Of a DNA stretch of 64,000 nt, positions 28,197 to 37,244 are shown one piece after another. Position 1 is the first letter of the stretch, and every line of letters starts with the position of its first letter. The DNA lies in NCBI GenBank assembly GCA_018729555.1, contig JAHHQG010000030.1:62001-126000 (forward strand), in the 5' to 3' direction. Position numbers and translations under genes: made by a program. The notes beneath the pieces are model-generated. The model was not told the origin of the DNA. It did not search any database and was given only the letters and a program-made list of their open reading frames with translations. Origin of the DNA: Clostridiales bacterium (GTDB lineage Bacteria; Bacillota; Sulfobacillia; RBS10-35).

Positions 28197-29843
28197 TTAG
28201 AGCTCTCCGTAGGTCCTCTCCCCCATGAGATAGGTGGCCAGGACCCGGATCTCCGAGAGTTCCTCGGGGTCCACCTCAAAGGGATCCCGATCCAGGATCA
28301 CCAGGTCGGCGCTTTCGCCGGGAAGGAGCCTTCCCCGTTCCCCTTCGGCCCCCAGGGCATAGGCGCCTCCATACGTATAAAGGTGAAGGGCCTCTTCCAG
28401 CGAAAGCTTCTCCTCGGGTTGCCAGCCCCCTTTTGGCTCTCCTTTCTCATCCTGCCGGAGGACGGCCGCCTGAACCCCCTCCAAGGGGTTTAGGGGCTCG
28501 ATGGGGCAGTCGGAGCTAAAGGCGAGGGGAACGCCCGCCCGAAGAAGGCTCTTCCAGGCGTAGGAGCTTTTCCCCCGCTCCGGCCCCACCCGCTTCTCGA
28601 TGATGGGAAGATCGCTCTTCACAAACCTCGGCTGCACATCCCCCACCATCCCCAGGGCTGCCATGCGGGAAAACTGGGACGGCTCCATGATCTGGCAGTG
28701 GATCAAGCGGGGGCGAAAGACGGCCCGGGGCCCCCTCCCCCAGAGGCCCTCCCCTTCCAAGGTCTTTCTCACCTCGGCCACGGTGCGGAGGACCTGCTCC
28801 GCCGCCGCATCGCCGATGGCGTGGATGCACACCCCGATGCCCGCCCGGAGGGCCCCTTCCACCGCCTCCTCCAGGGATTCATCGTCCCAGAGGAGAAGCC
28901 CCCGGTTCCCGGGATCGTCGCTGTAGGGTTCGAGGAGGGCCGCTGTCCGCCCTCCTAAGGAACCGTCGGTGAAGATCTTGGCTTCACCATAGAGGAAGAG
29001 GGGCGACGTCCCCACCGGCTGACCCGTCCGAACTCCCTTCCCTTTGGCTTCCTCCAAAAGCTCGATGGGAAAATCCCAGGAGACCCGGACGGGAAGGAGA
29101 CCTTCTTCCGCCAGCTCCCCGTAGATGGCTTCCACATCCTCGAAGGACGGATGACCGTCGGTGGGGTAGACGTGGCGGCTGCCGTCGTTGGAGTGGAGGG
29201 TGGTGATGCCCACCCGGGCCGCCTCCAGGGCTCCCTTCCGGACGTACCCCTTCCACTGGCTCCGGGAAAGCGAAGGCATGGCCCCCGCTACCCAGGCGAT
29301 GGCCCCTTCCCGGAGGATCCCCGTAGGGATACCCTCCTCATCGAGATCCACCAGGGAAGGCGGAAGCTCCCGCTGCCCGGGCCAGACGCCCGCCGCCTTC
29401 AGGGCCGCCGTGTTGGCCAGGGCCACATGGCCGCAGCGGCGGCGGAGGAGAAGGGGCCGCTCCCCCGTGGCCGGGTCCACGTCCTTTCGGTGGGGAAGGC
29501 GGCCTTCCGCAAAGCGGGCATCGTCCCAGCCGTGGCCGAAGATCCAGCCCTCCCCGGGAGCTTCTTTCACCTTCGCCACCAGCTCCGCGATGCTTCCCAC
29601 CTGGGTGAGGTCCAACTCGTGGAGGAGCTTTCCCAGCATGAAAAGGTGCAGGTGGCTATCGATGAAGCCCGGCATGATGAAGCCTTCCCCGGCATCCACC
29701 ACCCGGGTGGTGGGCCGCCGCAAGGCCAGGATCGCCTCCCGGCTCCCCACCGCCGCCACCTTTCCCCCTTGGATGGCGACCGCCTCTCCCCGGGGGAGCC
29801 CTTTTCCGGGCCAAACGGCCTTCCCGAGAAGGATCAGGTCCAA
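28197..29843 (-). CDS. Amidohydrolase, YtcJ/exoenzyme-regulatory-protein AepA-like
   Basis: A 548-residue metal-dependent amidohydrolase of the YtcJ group. The metal ligands are HLH in GFIDSHLHLF, a His in HCQIMEP, and an Asp in FSSDCPIEPL. The carbamylated-lysine strand is AKIFTDGSLGG. It ends with the composite beta-sandwich (ESADLVILDRDPF). I place the start at TTG 29843, since AAAGGAG lies eight bases upstream and the protein then begins DLILLGKAVWPG as in relatives; an ATG at 29870 is the alternative. The substrate is unknown. Confidence 0.88.
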   Translation of the reverse strand: MDLILLGKAVWPGKGLPRGEAVAIQGGKVAAVGSREAILALRRPTTRVVDAGEGFIMPGFIDSHLHLFMLGKLLHELDLTQVGSIAELVAKVKEAPGEGWIFGHGWDDARFAEGRLPHRKDVDPATGERPLLLRRRCGHVALANTAALKAAGVWPGQRELPPSLVDLDEEGIPTGILREGAIAWVAGAMPSLSRSQWKGYVRKGALEAARVGITTLHSNDGSRHVYPTDGHPSFEDVEAIYGELAEEGLLPVRVSWDFPIELLEEAKGKGVRTGQPVGTSPLFLYGEAKIFTDGSLGGRTAALLEPYSDDPGNRGLLLWDDESLEEAVEGALRAGIGVCIHAIGDAAAEQVLRTVAEVRKTLEGEGLWGRGPRAVFRPRLIHCQIMEPSQFSRMAALGMVGDVQPRFVKSDLPIIEKRVGPERGKSSYAWKSLLRAGVPLAFSSDCPIEPLNPLEGVQAAVLRQDEKGEPKGGWQPEEKLSLEEALHLYTYGGAYALGAEGERGRLLPGESADLVILDRDPFEVDPEELSEIRVLATYLMGERTYGEL

Positions 29844-29998
29844 CCGGTCATCTCCTTTCCCCCGTTCCATTGGACAGGCCCGTTCCCTTTCCCTCCCGGA
29901 TTCTTTTACCTGTTTTTCTCATATAGGAGATCCGGCAGGATTTTCGCAGGACCGCTCCGAAGATTATTGAGGTTTATCAACATGAAGGAGGCGTGACC

Positions 29999-31612
29999 TT
30001 GAAGCGTTGGCCTTGGTCCATCCTGACGGTGCTGACGGCGGCCCTCTTTCTCTTCAGCGCCTGCGGCGGAACCTCGACGGGGACGGGAGAAGGCCCCACC
30101 ACCGCCGACCAGGTGCTCCACGACTGGCTCACCACCGACCCCAAGACCTTCGATGTCCAGGGAGATACCACCATCGCCGTCTACGAGATGGGGCGGAACC
30201 TCTACAGCACCTTGGTCCGATACAAGAAGGGCACCTTGGAGCTGGAGCCGGAGCTTCTCGCCAAGATGCCCGAGATCTCGCCCGACGGCCTCACCTATTC
30301 CTTTGAGCTCAGGGACAACATCGTGGCCTCCGACGGTACCACCCGCCTCACTTCCAGCGATGTCCTCTACACCATCAAGCGCATGCTGGACCCCAACGGG
30401 GGCGGCGCCAGCCCCTGGCTCTTCGAGCCCATCAAAGGGGCGAAAGACTTCATGGAAGGAAAAACCCAGGATATCGAGGGGTTCATCATCCAGGACGACA
30501 CCCACTTCCAGATCGTCTTGGAGGCCCCTTATGCGCCCTTCCTCCAGTACCTGGCGGTGCCGGCCGCATCCATCTACATCGAATCCCTGGTGAAGGCCGC
30601 CGGGGATGAGTGGCCCACCAAGCCTGTGGGCACGGGCCCCTTCTACCTGGACACCTACATCCCCGACCAGAAGATCGTCTTCAAGAAGAACCCCTACTAC
30701 TTCGAAGAAGGGCTTCCCAAGCTGGATGCCATCGAAATCCGCATCATCCCCGATGAGGCCACGGGCCTTTTGGATTTCGAAAAGGGCACCTTCGACATCA
30801 CCTCCATCCCCGACACCGACTTCGAGCGCATCACCACCTCGGGGAAGTACACCATCCTGAAAAACGACGCCCTCAACACCTACTTCTTCCTCTTCAACAT
30901 GGATAACCCCCAGTTTGCCGATAAACGGGTGCGCCAGGCCATCGCCATGGCCATCGACAAAGAAAAGATGGTCAAGACCCTTTTGGGCGGCAGGGGGAGC
31001 GTGGCCCACGCCTTTGTGACCCCCGGCATCCCCGGGGCCTTCCCCCCTGGCGAGGGGCCGGCCCTCCCCTACGATCCCGAAAAAGCCAAAGCCTTGGTGG
31101 AAGAAGCGGGAGCCACGGGGAAGACCATCACCATCTGGCAAAGCGGGAAAGCCGGAGATTCCGCCAGCAACACCAACTTGGCCATCCAGGAGATGCTGCG
31201 GGCCATCGGGTTGGAGCTGAAGGTGGAGATCCGGGATCGCTCCGCCTACTTCGAGGCCCGGGCCAAGGGGGAGATCCCCGGCTACCAGGGGAACTGGTGG
31301 GCCGATTTCCCCGATCCCGATAACTACCTCTGGACTTTCTTCCACAGCTCCAGCTCCAAGCGCTATTCCAGCAACTACAAGAATCCCGAGGTGGACCGGC
31401 TCCTGGAGGCGGCCCTCAACTCCAGCGATCCCGCCGAGCGGGCCCGCCTCTACCAGCGGGTGGAGGACATCGTGGTGGGCGAAGACGTGGCGGTGGTGCC
31501 CCTCTACCACCTCCAGCAGTTCCGGGCCCTCCAGCCCAACGTGAAGGATGTGGTCATGTACCAGACGGGGCTGGTGGATTATCGCTGGACCTATAAGGAA
31601 CCGGGCCGTTAA
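29999..31612 (+). CDS. Peptide-type ABC transporter substrate-binding lipoprotein (family 5)
   Basis: A 537-residue extracellular solute-binding protein of the DppA/OppA family. A signal peptide ends in the lipobox LFSAC, so the protein is lipid-anchored outside the membrane. Family segments include YSFELRDNIVASDG, VGTGPFYL and RQAIAMAIDKEKMV. The TTG at 29999 is eight bases from GGAGG; a GTG at 29993 is too close to it. The two permease genes follow after a hairpin. The ligand (peptide, or another small molecule such as nickel or sugar) is not readable. Confidence 0.94.
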   Translation: MKRWPWSILTVLTAALFLFSACGGTSTGTGEGPTTADQVLHDWLTTDPKTFDVQGDTTIAVYEMGRNLYSTLVRYKKGTLELEPELLAKMPEISPDGLTYSFELRDNIVASDGTTRLTSSDVLYTIKRMLDPNGGGASPWLFEPIKGAKDFMEGKTQDIEGFIIQDDTHFQIVLEAPYAPFLQYLAVPAASIYIESLVKAAGDEWPTKPVGTGPFYLDTYIPDQKIVFKKNPYYFEEGLPKLDAIEIRIIPDEATGLLDFEKGTFDITSIPDTDFERITTSGKYTILKNDALNTYFFLFNMDNPQFADKRVRQAIAMAIDKEKMVKTLLGGRGSVAHAFVTPGIPGAFPPGEGPALPYDPEKAKALVEEAGATGKTITIWQSGKAGDSASNTNLAIQEMLRAIGLELKVEIRDRSAYFEARAKGEIPGYQGNWWADFPDPDNYLWTFFHSSSSKRYSSNYKNPEVDRLLEAALNSSDPAERARLYQRVEDIVVGEDVAVVPLYHLQQFRALQPNVKDVVMYQTGLVDYRWTYKEPGR

Positions 31613-31624
31613 GGATGACCATGG

Positions 31625-31656
31625 GGGCGCATCGCGGGGGCGCGATGCGCCCTTTT
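31625..31656 (+). terminator. Intra-operon hairpin with T run after the binding-protein gene
   Basis: A perfect 12-bp stem, GGGCGCATCGCG with CGCGATGCGCCC, closes a GGGG loop and is followed by TTTT. It lies between the binding-protein stop (31612) and the first permease (31677). Such partial terminators reduce transcription of the membrane genes relative to the abundant binding protein. Confidence 0.85.
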
Positions 31657-31676
31657 GTGTGAGGTGAATTGGACCT

Positions 31677-32597
31677 GTGTTGCGCTATGCTGTGAGGCGG
31701 CTCCTCTGGGCCATCCCCGTCCTCATCGGAGTGACCCTGGTGACCTTCATCCTCCTCCACGTGGTCCCGGGGGATCCCGCCCTCAACATGCTGGGAGAGC
31801 ACCCTGACCCGCAGACGGTGGAAAAGCTCCGCCGCCAGCTGGGGTTGGATCGGCCCCTTCCCCAGCAGTACCTGGATTTTCTCGCCAAAGCCGCGGTAGG
31901 AGACCTGGGCACCTCCTACTACCGCAAGGTCCCCGTCACCCAGCTCATCGCCCAGCGGTTCCCCGTGACGGCCACCGTCGCCCTTTCCGCCATGGCGGTG
32001 GGCGCAGCCTTGGGCCTTTCCGCCGGGATCTTGGCGGGGGTGCGCCACCGCACCCTCTGGGATACGGGGAGCATGGCGGTGGCCCTGGCCTTTATCTCGG
32101 CGCCCATCTTCTGGACGGCCCTTTTGGCCCAGCTCCTCTTGGGCTTTCGCTGGGGGATCCTCCCCATCTCGGGATGGGAAGGCCCCATCTACGTGGTGAT
32201 GCCCGCCCTGGTCCTGGGGACCCGCTATGCCGCTTCCATCGCCCGCTACACCCGCTCCAGCCTCTTGGAAGTCATTCGGCAGGATTACATCCGCACCGCC
32301 CGCTCCAAGGGCCTGGGGGAACGGGCCATCATCTACCGGCATGCCCTAAAGAACGCCCTCATCCCCGTGGTGACCATCATGGGGCTGGAGCTGGGAGGCC
32401 TTTTGACGGGCTCCATTCTGACCGAGACCATCTTCGGCATCCCCGGCCTGGGCCTTCTCACCCTCGACGCCCTCACCAGCCGCGACATGCCCCTGGTGCA
32501 GGGGACGGTGGTCTTCACCGCCTTCGTCTTCGTGGTGAGCAACCTCCTGGTGGACCTCTCCTACGCCTGGCTGAACCCTCGCATCCGGTACGCGTGA
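31677..32597 (+). CDS. Peptide-type ABC transporter permease, DppB-like
   Basis: A 306-residue membrane protein with six helices. The DppB family start RYAVRRLLWAIPVLIGVT and the EAA-loop region YIRTARSKGLGERAIIYRHALKNAL (partly: TARSKGLGE) are visible, and it ends SYAWLNPRIRY. It forms the channel with the next gene. The start GTG at 31677 has TGAGGTGA about ten bases upstream. Confidence 0.95.
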   Translation: MLRYAVRRLLWAIPVLIGVTLVTFILLHVVPGDPALNMLGEHPDPQTVEKLRRQLGLDRPLPQQYLDFLAKAAVGDLGTSYYRKVPVTQLIAQRFPVTATVALSAMAVGAALGLSAGILAGVRHRTLWDTGSMAVALAFISAPIFWTALLAQLLLGFRWGILPISGWEGPIYVVMPALVLGTRYAASIARYTRSSLLEVIRQDYIRTARSKGLGERAIIYRHALKNALIPVVTIMGLELGGLLTGSILTETIFGIPGLGLLTLDALTSRDMPLVQGTVVFTAFVFVVSNLLVDLSYAWLNPRIRYA

Positions 32598-32610
32598 AAG
32601 GATGTCTCGT

Positions 32611-33489
32611 ATGAAGCAGCCCTCGGAAAGCTTCTGGCGGGATCTTCTGCGGCGGCTCCTCCGCCGCCCCGTGGCCGTCCTTTCCCTGGCGGTCATCGTC
32701 GCTTTGGCGCTGGTGGCCCTCTTGGCCCACTACCTCGCCCCCGCCAACCCCAACCAGCAGGAGCTTTTGAGCCGCCTGGCCCCGCCCGGGAGCCCCAGCG
32801 ACTTCACCCGCACCGGGACCTTCGTCCTGGGGGCCGACCAGGTGGGCCGGGATATCCTCTCCCGCATCATCTACGGCTCCCGCATCTCCCTGGCGGTGGG
32901 CCTGGTGGCCATCTCCATCGAGCTATTCCTGGGGACCCTACTGGGCTCCCTGGCGGGCTACTTCGGCGGCTGGTGGGATACCGCCATCATGCGCCTGGCG
33001 GACATCATGTTCGCCTTTCCCAGCCTTCTCTTCGCCATCGCCGTCATGTACGCCCTAGGGCCTAGCCTTTTCAACGTCTTCATCGCCCTGGGGGTGACGG
33101 GATGGGCCGGCCTCGCCCGCCTGGTGCGGGGGGAGGTCCTTCGCATCAAGAACCTGGAGTTTGTGGAAGCCGCCCGGGCCGCCGGCTCCACCCACAGCCG
33201 CCTGATCCTGAAGCACATCCTCCCCAACGCCGTGGCGCCCCTCATCGTGGCCGCCACCCTGGGGATCCCCGGGGCCATCATGGGGGAAGCAGCCCTCTCC
33301 TTCCTGGGGCTGGGCGTCCAGCCTCCTACCCCCAGCTGGGGGAGCATGATTTACGAAGCCCGCGCCTACCTAAGGGTGGCCCCCTGGTTTTCCCTCTGGC
33401 CGGGTCTGGCCATCATGGTGACGGTCTTTGCCTTTAACCTCCTGGGGGATGCCCTCCGGGACATCCTGGACCCCCGCCTCCGGGAGTGA
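32611..33489 (+). CDS. Peptide-type ABC transporter permease, DppC-like
   Basis: A 292-residue membrane protein, partner of the DppB-like permease. After one N-terminal helix it shows LGADQVGRDILSRIIYG, the EAA loop EAARAAGSTHSRLILKHILP and the C-terminal LGDALRDILDPRLR. The ATG at 32611 is eight bases from AAAGGA; an ATG at 32602 is almost on top of it. No ATPase genes (DppD/DppF) follow. The stop directly abuts the stop of the convergent amj gene. Confidence 0.94.
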   Translation: MKQPSESFWRDLLRRLLRRPVAVLSLAVIVALALVALLAHYLAPANPNQQELLSRLAPPGSPSDFTRTGTFVLGADQVGRDILSRIIYGSRISLAVGLVAISIELFLGTLLGSLAGYFGGWWDTAIMRLADIMFAFPSLLFAIAVMYALGPSLFNVFIALGVTGWAGLARLVRGEVLRIKNLEFVEAARAAGSTHSRLILKHILPNAVAPLIVAATLGIPGAIMGEAALSFLGLGVQPPTPSWGSMIYEARAYLRVAPWFSLWPGLAIMVTVFAFNLLGDALRDILDPRLRE

Positions 33490-34296
33490 TCAGCGGACGA
33501 TGAGATGGGTGACCTCCACCACCAAGAAGACCGCCGGCCGGAAGATGAGCTGGGCCAGGAGGGTGCCGGCGATCTTGGTAGCGGCAAGGAGGGCCGCCAT
33601 GGCATACACCTGGCCCTGAGGCCGCTTTCCCTCCAGCACCTGATCGGTGATGAGGGCCGCCACCGGGTCCACAAAGAGGACGAAGAGCACCGTAGCCCCC
33701 CCGTTGATGACCCCCGACAGCTGGCTGGCGGTGGTGCGGAAGTGGGGCACCAGGGAACCGGCGTAGAGGGCCGCCGGGACCCCTGTGGTGTAGATGGCCG
33801 TGATGAGGATGTTCAAAAGGAGAAAACCCCAGGGAAGGCCTGAAAAAGTGAGGCGGCTTAAGGTCTTGGGCGTAGGGGGCTTCACCTTCTGCCAGGCGGC
33901 CTTCAGGGTGTCGGGTTTGAGGAGGGAGAAGATGAGGGGCAGGACCGACCCTGCCCGATCGAAGCGGCGGATGGCAGCCGTGAAGATCCGCACAAACGAG
34001 GGGATGAAAAAGGCTCCCAGGAGGGCCCCCAGGGTGGCCGCCAGGAGAAATCCTCGAAATTCCCGCTCCAGGCTGTGGATATCCCCCCGCAAAAGGGCGA
34101 GATCCACCAGGCTCCCCAGAAGGGGCAGCTGGATGAGGTTGGCCGTCCGGGAGGAAAGGGCGAGGACGTTGAAGAGGGAGATGGAAGTGGCGAGGCGCCC
34201 GGTCTGCACCCCCGCCGGCCGGACAGCATACGCCAGGGTGTCCACCAGGTGGATAAAGGCCGTGAAGAAGAAGACTGCCGCCACCCGACCCGACAC
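33490..34296 (-). CDS. amj: Lipid II flippase, Amj family
   Basis: A 268-residue polytopic membrane protein. The N-terminal segment HLVDTLAYAVRPAGVQTGR, followed by TSISLFNVLALSSRTAN, matches the Amj (YdaH, DUF2837) family, an alternative to MurJ for flipping lipid II in Bacillus subtilis. The GTG at 34296 lies seven bases after GGAGGAGG. Codon use is native. It stands at the left edge of the mobile island. Confidence 0.88.
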   Translation of the reverse strand: MSGRVAAVFFFTAFIHLVDTLAYAVRPAGVQTGRLATSISLFNVLALSSRTANLIQLPLLGSLVDLALLRGDIHSLEREFRGFLLAATLGALLGAFFIPSFVRIFTAAIRRFDRAGSVLPLIFSLLKPDTLKAAWQKVKPPTPKTLSRLTFSGLPWGFLLLNILITAIYTTGVPAALYAGSLVPHFRTTASQLSGVINGGATVLFVLFVDPVAALITDQVLEGKRPQGQVYAMAALLAATKIAGTLLAQLIFRPAVFLVVEVTHLIVR

Positions 34297-34430
34297 CCTT
34301 GCGCCTCCTCCGGTAGTTGTACCACTCTGGCCGCCCCACCACCACGGTGCGCCATCCCTCAGCCAAAATGGGACCAAAGGGGTCCCGGATCACTCACGGA
34401 GAAATCTCACCGAAGGGACGTGCTCTGCCC
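34297..34430. other. Spacer between amj and the IS481-like remnant
   Basis: This spacer probably holds the amj promoter on the minus strand. A 13-base word GGTCCCGGATCAC at 34381-34393 recurs at 37107-37119 near the right border of the island. I see no gene here. Confidence 0.4.
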
Positions 34431-35127
34431 ATGTCCCTCGCCAGCCGCCGCGAGTATCTCGCCTCCATGCGCGAACGGTACTGAGCGGCCCAAAGGCGCC
34501 GCGAACGCACCGCGATCCCGGACGAAGTCCAGCAAGTCTGCGGCTACCACTGAACCATTCGAGTTCTCCGCCAGGCCACGCCGCCGGCTCCCTCGCCCCC
34601 GACCCGGGCTTCTGCAAAGCCGGATCCCCATAGCCACCTGCGACTGGGACGAAGCCCGCCCGGGGGACTTGGAGGTCGATCGGGTCGACCATAACGGCCG
34701 CTCGACGTCCGGCCGGTACGCGGACACCCTCAGCACGGTCGACTTCGTGACGGGCCGGAGCCGCCGCGCCCTCCCCGGCCGAAGGAGAGCGCAACGTCCA
34801 CGAAGCCATCCAGGACCTGATGGCCCAATGGCCCTATCCGGTCTGAGACCTCCATACCGGCCACGGCGCCGAGTTCGCCCACCGTCACCTGCACCGGTGC
34901 GCCGAAGCGCACAACCTGACGTTCACCCGCCCTCTATCGCAAGAACGACAACGCCCATCGGCTACGCCCGCTACGACCGCCCCGAGGAGGTCGAACAGCT
35001 CAACCGGCTCCACGCCCGCTTGGACCTCTACGCCAACCTGTTCCTCCCGGTCCGGAAGCTCAAGAACAAGGTCCGGGACGGCGCCCGGGTGCGCAAATCC
35101 TACGACGCGGCCCGGCCCCCGCTTTAG
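34431..35127 (+). pseudogene. Decayed IS481-like DDE transposase
   Basis: Fragments of a transposase can be read in shifting frames. The start MSLASRREYLASMRERY and later VCGYH and IRVLRQ match the N-terminal helix-turn-helix region (usual VCGYHRKYAIRLL). LTFTR, RKNDNAH, GYARYDRPEEVEQLN and LFLPVRKLKNKVRDGARVRK match the DDE C-terminal half. In-frame stops, frameshifts and deletions are present, and only about 700 of the usual 1200 bases remain. The reading ends YDAARPP and jumps to the IS end at 35123. Confidence 0.82.
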
Positions 35128-35140
35128 CTGAGTTGACACG
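35123..35140 (+). repeat. IS end, copy 1 of an 18-bp direct repeat
   Basis: The 18 bases TTTAGCTGAGTTGACACG occur here and again, same strand, at 37146-37163. The reverse complement CGTGTCAACTCAGC has the TGT-type end common to IS481-like elements. It abuts the transposase remnant. Confidence 0.75.
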
Positions 35141-35159
35141 GAACCGGCTGCCTCCATGT

Positions 35160-35345
35160 CAAAAAGTGTGGTCAGGCCTTCAGGTGAGCAAAGGGAACAA
35201 AGGCCAAACGCATTTTCCGGACATACACTTCGCGACTTTTGAAGCCATAACTGATCCGTTTCAGCAGTTGGATCTTCCTGTTCCCGCCCTCGGTGCAGCC
35301 GTTCGTCGTCCGCCCGGGTGGATAGGCAAGGATTTCGTTCTTCCG
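35160..35345 (-). pseudogene. ISL3-family transposase C-terminal fragment
   Basis: The minus strand reads NGCTEGGNRKIQLLKRISYG then FKSREVYVRKMRL and ends at a TGA. This is the conserved C-terminal block of ISL3 transposases (usual NG.TEG.N.KIK.IKR..YG). Nothing upstream of this block is left. It differs from the ISL3 remnant at 43684, so two separate elements are represented. Confidence 0.8.
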
Positions 35346-35561
35346 GCGCTTAACCGTTCGCCCCCTCGGCCCGAGCGCCGCATCGCCGGCCCCCTCGGAT
35401 CCGCCAGGCGCGCCTCGATGTTCGGGGGAAACGAACGCCCCGAAGCAAAAGGCGCCGGATCGTTCCGGGACTTTGCTTGCCTCTTCGGCCCCGCGGCGGA
35501 GGCGAGGCGAAACCGGCCTCCGTTCGCCGGGCGGACGGATCGGGCCCTCGGCCGCTTGACC

Positions 35562-36881
35562 TCAGAAATGAGGGAAAAAGAGAAGCTGCACCAGAAACAA
35601 CACGGCAAACAGCCAGAGAAGCGGATGGACCGTCCGCCCTCGTCCGGAAAAGAGCATCAAGAGCGGGTGGGCGATGAAGCCGAGGGCGATGCCGGTGGCG
35701 ATGCTCGAGGTGAGCGGCATCGTGAGGGCGATGAGAAAGGCCGGGAACGCCTCTTCGAACCGGTCCCAGCGGATGTGCCGGAGACTTTGCAGCATGAGGC
35801 TCCCGACAACGATGAGCGCCGGCGCCGTGATCGCCGCCAGGCCGGCAACGGCGGAGACCGTCGGGGCGAAAAAGACGCTCAGGATGAAGAGCCCCGCCAC
35901 CACGACGGCGGTGAGCCCCGTCCGGCCGCCGGCGGCGACGCCGGTGGACGACTCGATGTAGGCGCTCGTCGGGCTGGTGCCGAGCATCGCGCCGACGGTC
36001 GTGGCGACGGAATCGGCAAGGAGGGCGTGCTGGACGCGGGGCATCATGCCGTTTTTGAGGAGCCCCGCCTGTTCGGCAACGGCGATCATCGTCCCCGTCG
36101 TATCAAACAGCGTCACCAGCAAAAAAGAAAAGACGACGGCATACAGGCCGTGGTGCACGACGTCAAAGACGGCCTGCCACGGGCTTTCGAACACGAGCCA
36201 CTCCGGCATGCTCGGCACCGAGACGAAGCCGTCGTCGAAGCGGAGCATACCGAGGCCGTAGGCGACGGCGCCGGTGAAAACCATGCCGAAGAAGAGCGCT
36301 CCCGGCACTCGAAGGACGAAGAGGACGGTCGTGACGAGGAGTCCGACAAGGGCAAGGGCCGTCGCCGGCGCCCGGAGGTCGCCGAGGGTGACGAGGTTTT
36401 CCGGATGCTTGGTCACGATGCCGCTCAGCCTCAGGCCGATGAAGGCGATGAAAAGCCCGATGCCGGCGGTGATACCGTGCTTCAGATTGTCCGGGATCGC
36501 CCGGATGAGAGCTTCCCGGAAACGCGTTAGCGAAAGCAGCAAAAAGAGCACCCCGGCGACGAACACCGCTCCGAAGGCGACGTCGTACGGCACGCCGGCG
36601 TTGCCGGCGACGGCGTAAGCGAAGTAGGCGTTCATCCCCATGCCGGGGGCGATGGCGATCGGATAGTTCGCGAAAAGTCCCATCCAGAGCGTTCCGATCA
36701 CCGTCGCGAGGATTGTCGCCATGAACACCTGTTGAAACGGAACGCCGGCCTGGCTCAAGATGATCGGATTGACCACGACGATGTAAACCATCGTGAGAAA
36801 GGTCGTCACGCCGGCCAGGACCTCTCGCGGAACGTTCGTGCCGCGGGCGCGCAGTTCAAAGCGCTTTTCCAGTCCGTTCAC
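35562..36881 (-). CDS. AzgA/PbuG-type purine (guanine/hypoxanthine) permease
   Basis: A 439-residue transporter with about 12-14 helices. Family landmarks are AGVTTFLTMVYIVVVNP, APGMGMNAYFAY and GTSPTSAYIESSTGVAAGGR. It imports purine bases by proton symport. Codon use is foreign: ACG, CCG and GCG are frequent, whereas neighbouring genes use ACC, CCC and GCC. It is flanked by IS481-like and ISL3 fragments, so recent acquisition is likely. The GTG at 36881 is preceded by GGAGGGGTCAGG. A PurR-box-like site lies upstream. Confidence 0.94.
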   Translation of the reverse strand: MNGLEKRFELRARGTNVPREVLAGVTTFLTMVYIVVVNPIILSQAGVPFQQVFMATILATVIGTLWMGLFANYPIAIAPGMGMNAYFAYAVAGNAGVPYDVAFGAVFVAGVLFLLLSLTRFREALIRAIPDNLKHGITAGIGLFIAFIGLRLSGIVTKHPENLVTLGDLRAPATALALVGLLVTTVLFVLRVPGALFFGMVFTGAVAYGLGMLRFDDGFVSVPSMPEWLVFESPWQAVFDVVHHGLYAVVFSFLLVTLFDTTGTMIAVAEQAGLLKNGMMPRVQHALLADSVATTVGAMLGTSPTSAYIESSTGVAAGGRTGLTAVVVAGLFILSVFFAPTVSAVAGLAAITAPALIVVGSLMLQSLRHIRWDRFEEAFPAFLIALTMPLTSSIATGIALGFIAHPLLMLFSGRGRTVHPLLWLFAVLFLVQLLFFPHF

Positions 36882-36933
36882 CCTGACCCCTCCATCAAGA
36901 GTATTGCGTTCTGGCCCGCGCGGTAGCGGCCAT

Positions 36934-36946
36934 AAAACCGAACGTT
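36934..36946 (+). promoter_or_regulatory. Candidate PurR box upstream of the purine permease
   Basis: AAAACCGAACGTT matches the Bacillus PurBox consensus AWWWCCGAACWWT at 12 of 13 positions. It lies about 55 bases upstream of the permease GTG, in opposite orientation. PurR regulates pbuG in Bacillus subtilis. I do not see a guanine riboswitch core here. A second PurBox arm is not evident. Confidence 0.4.
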
Positions 36947-37145
36947 AATCAGGCCAGGAAGAATAATATTCGTCGGCTAAGAGAGGGGCAAGCCTCTATC
37001 TTTGCCTGTCGTTCCGGTCTGCCGGTCGTCGGGGTCGGGAAACTTCTTCCTCGATCGGAGGGGTTTCGGCGAGGCGCGCGTAAGAGTCCGCCTGAAAACC
37101 GAAGGAGGTCCCGGATCACCTGATGAGGACCCGGGGGGTAACCTT

Positions 37146-37163
37146 TTTAGCTGAGTTGACACG
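37146..37163 (+). repeat. IS end, copy 2 of the 18-bp direct repeat
   Basis: Identical to 35123-35140. Here it is preceded by GACCCGGGGGGTAACCTT but no transposase sequence is recognisable, so it is a solo end of a lost IS481-like copy. Together with copy 1 it brackets the purine permease and the ISL3 fragment. Confidence 0.72.
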
Positions 37164-37203
37164 AGGTGGAAAGACCTTAACCGGAAGGTTTCAAAAGAAA
37201 GGG

Positions 37204-37209
37204 TATAAT
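37204..37209 (+). promoter_or_regulatory. -10 element for the DUF2892 gene
   Basis: A perfect TATAAT lies 36 bases upstream of the ATG. The hexamer 17 bases upstream (CCGGAA) is a poor -35. Transcription of the DUF2892-DUF3267 pair probably begins near 37216. Confidence 0.55.
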
Positions 37210-37244
37210 GGGCTCAACCATCTCTTTCCGAGGAGGGAAGGGCC

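Larger units (their letters stand above)
36882..37244. other. Right arm of the mobile island
   Basis: This gap holds the purine permease leader, a PurR-box-like site, the second copy of the IS481-like end (37146-37163) and the -10 element of the next gene. I see no coding region. The sequence between 36960 and 37110 has no recognisable feature. Confidence 0.6.

Noticed and set aside
36882-37000. Guanine riboswitch in the purine permease leader
   Set aside because: No conserved purine-riboswitch core loops are visible; only the PurR-box-like word is reported.
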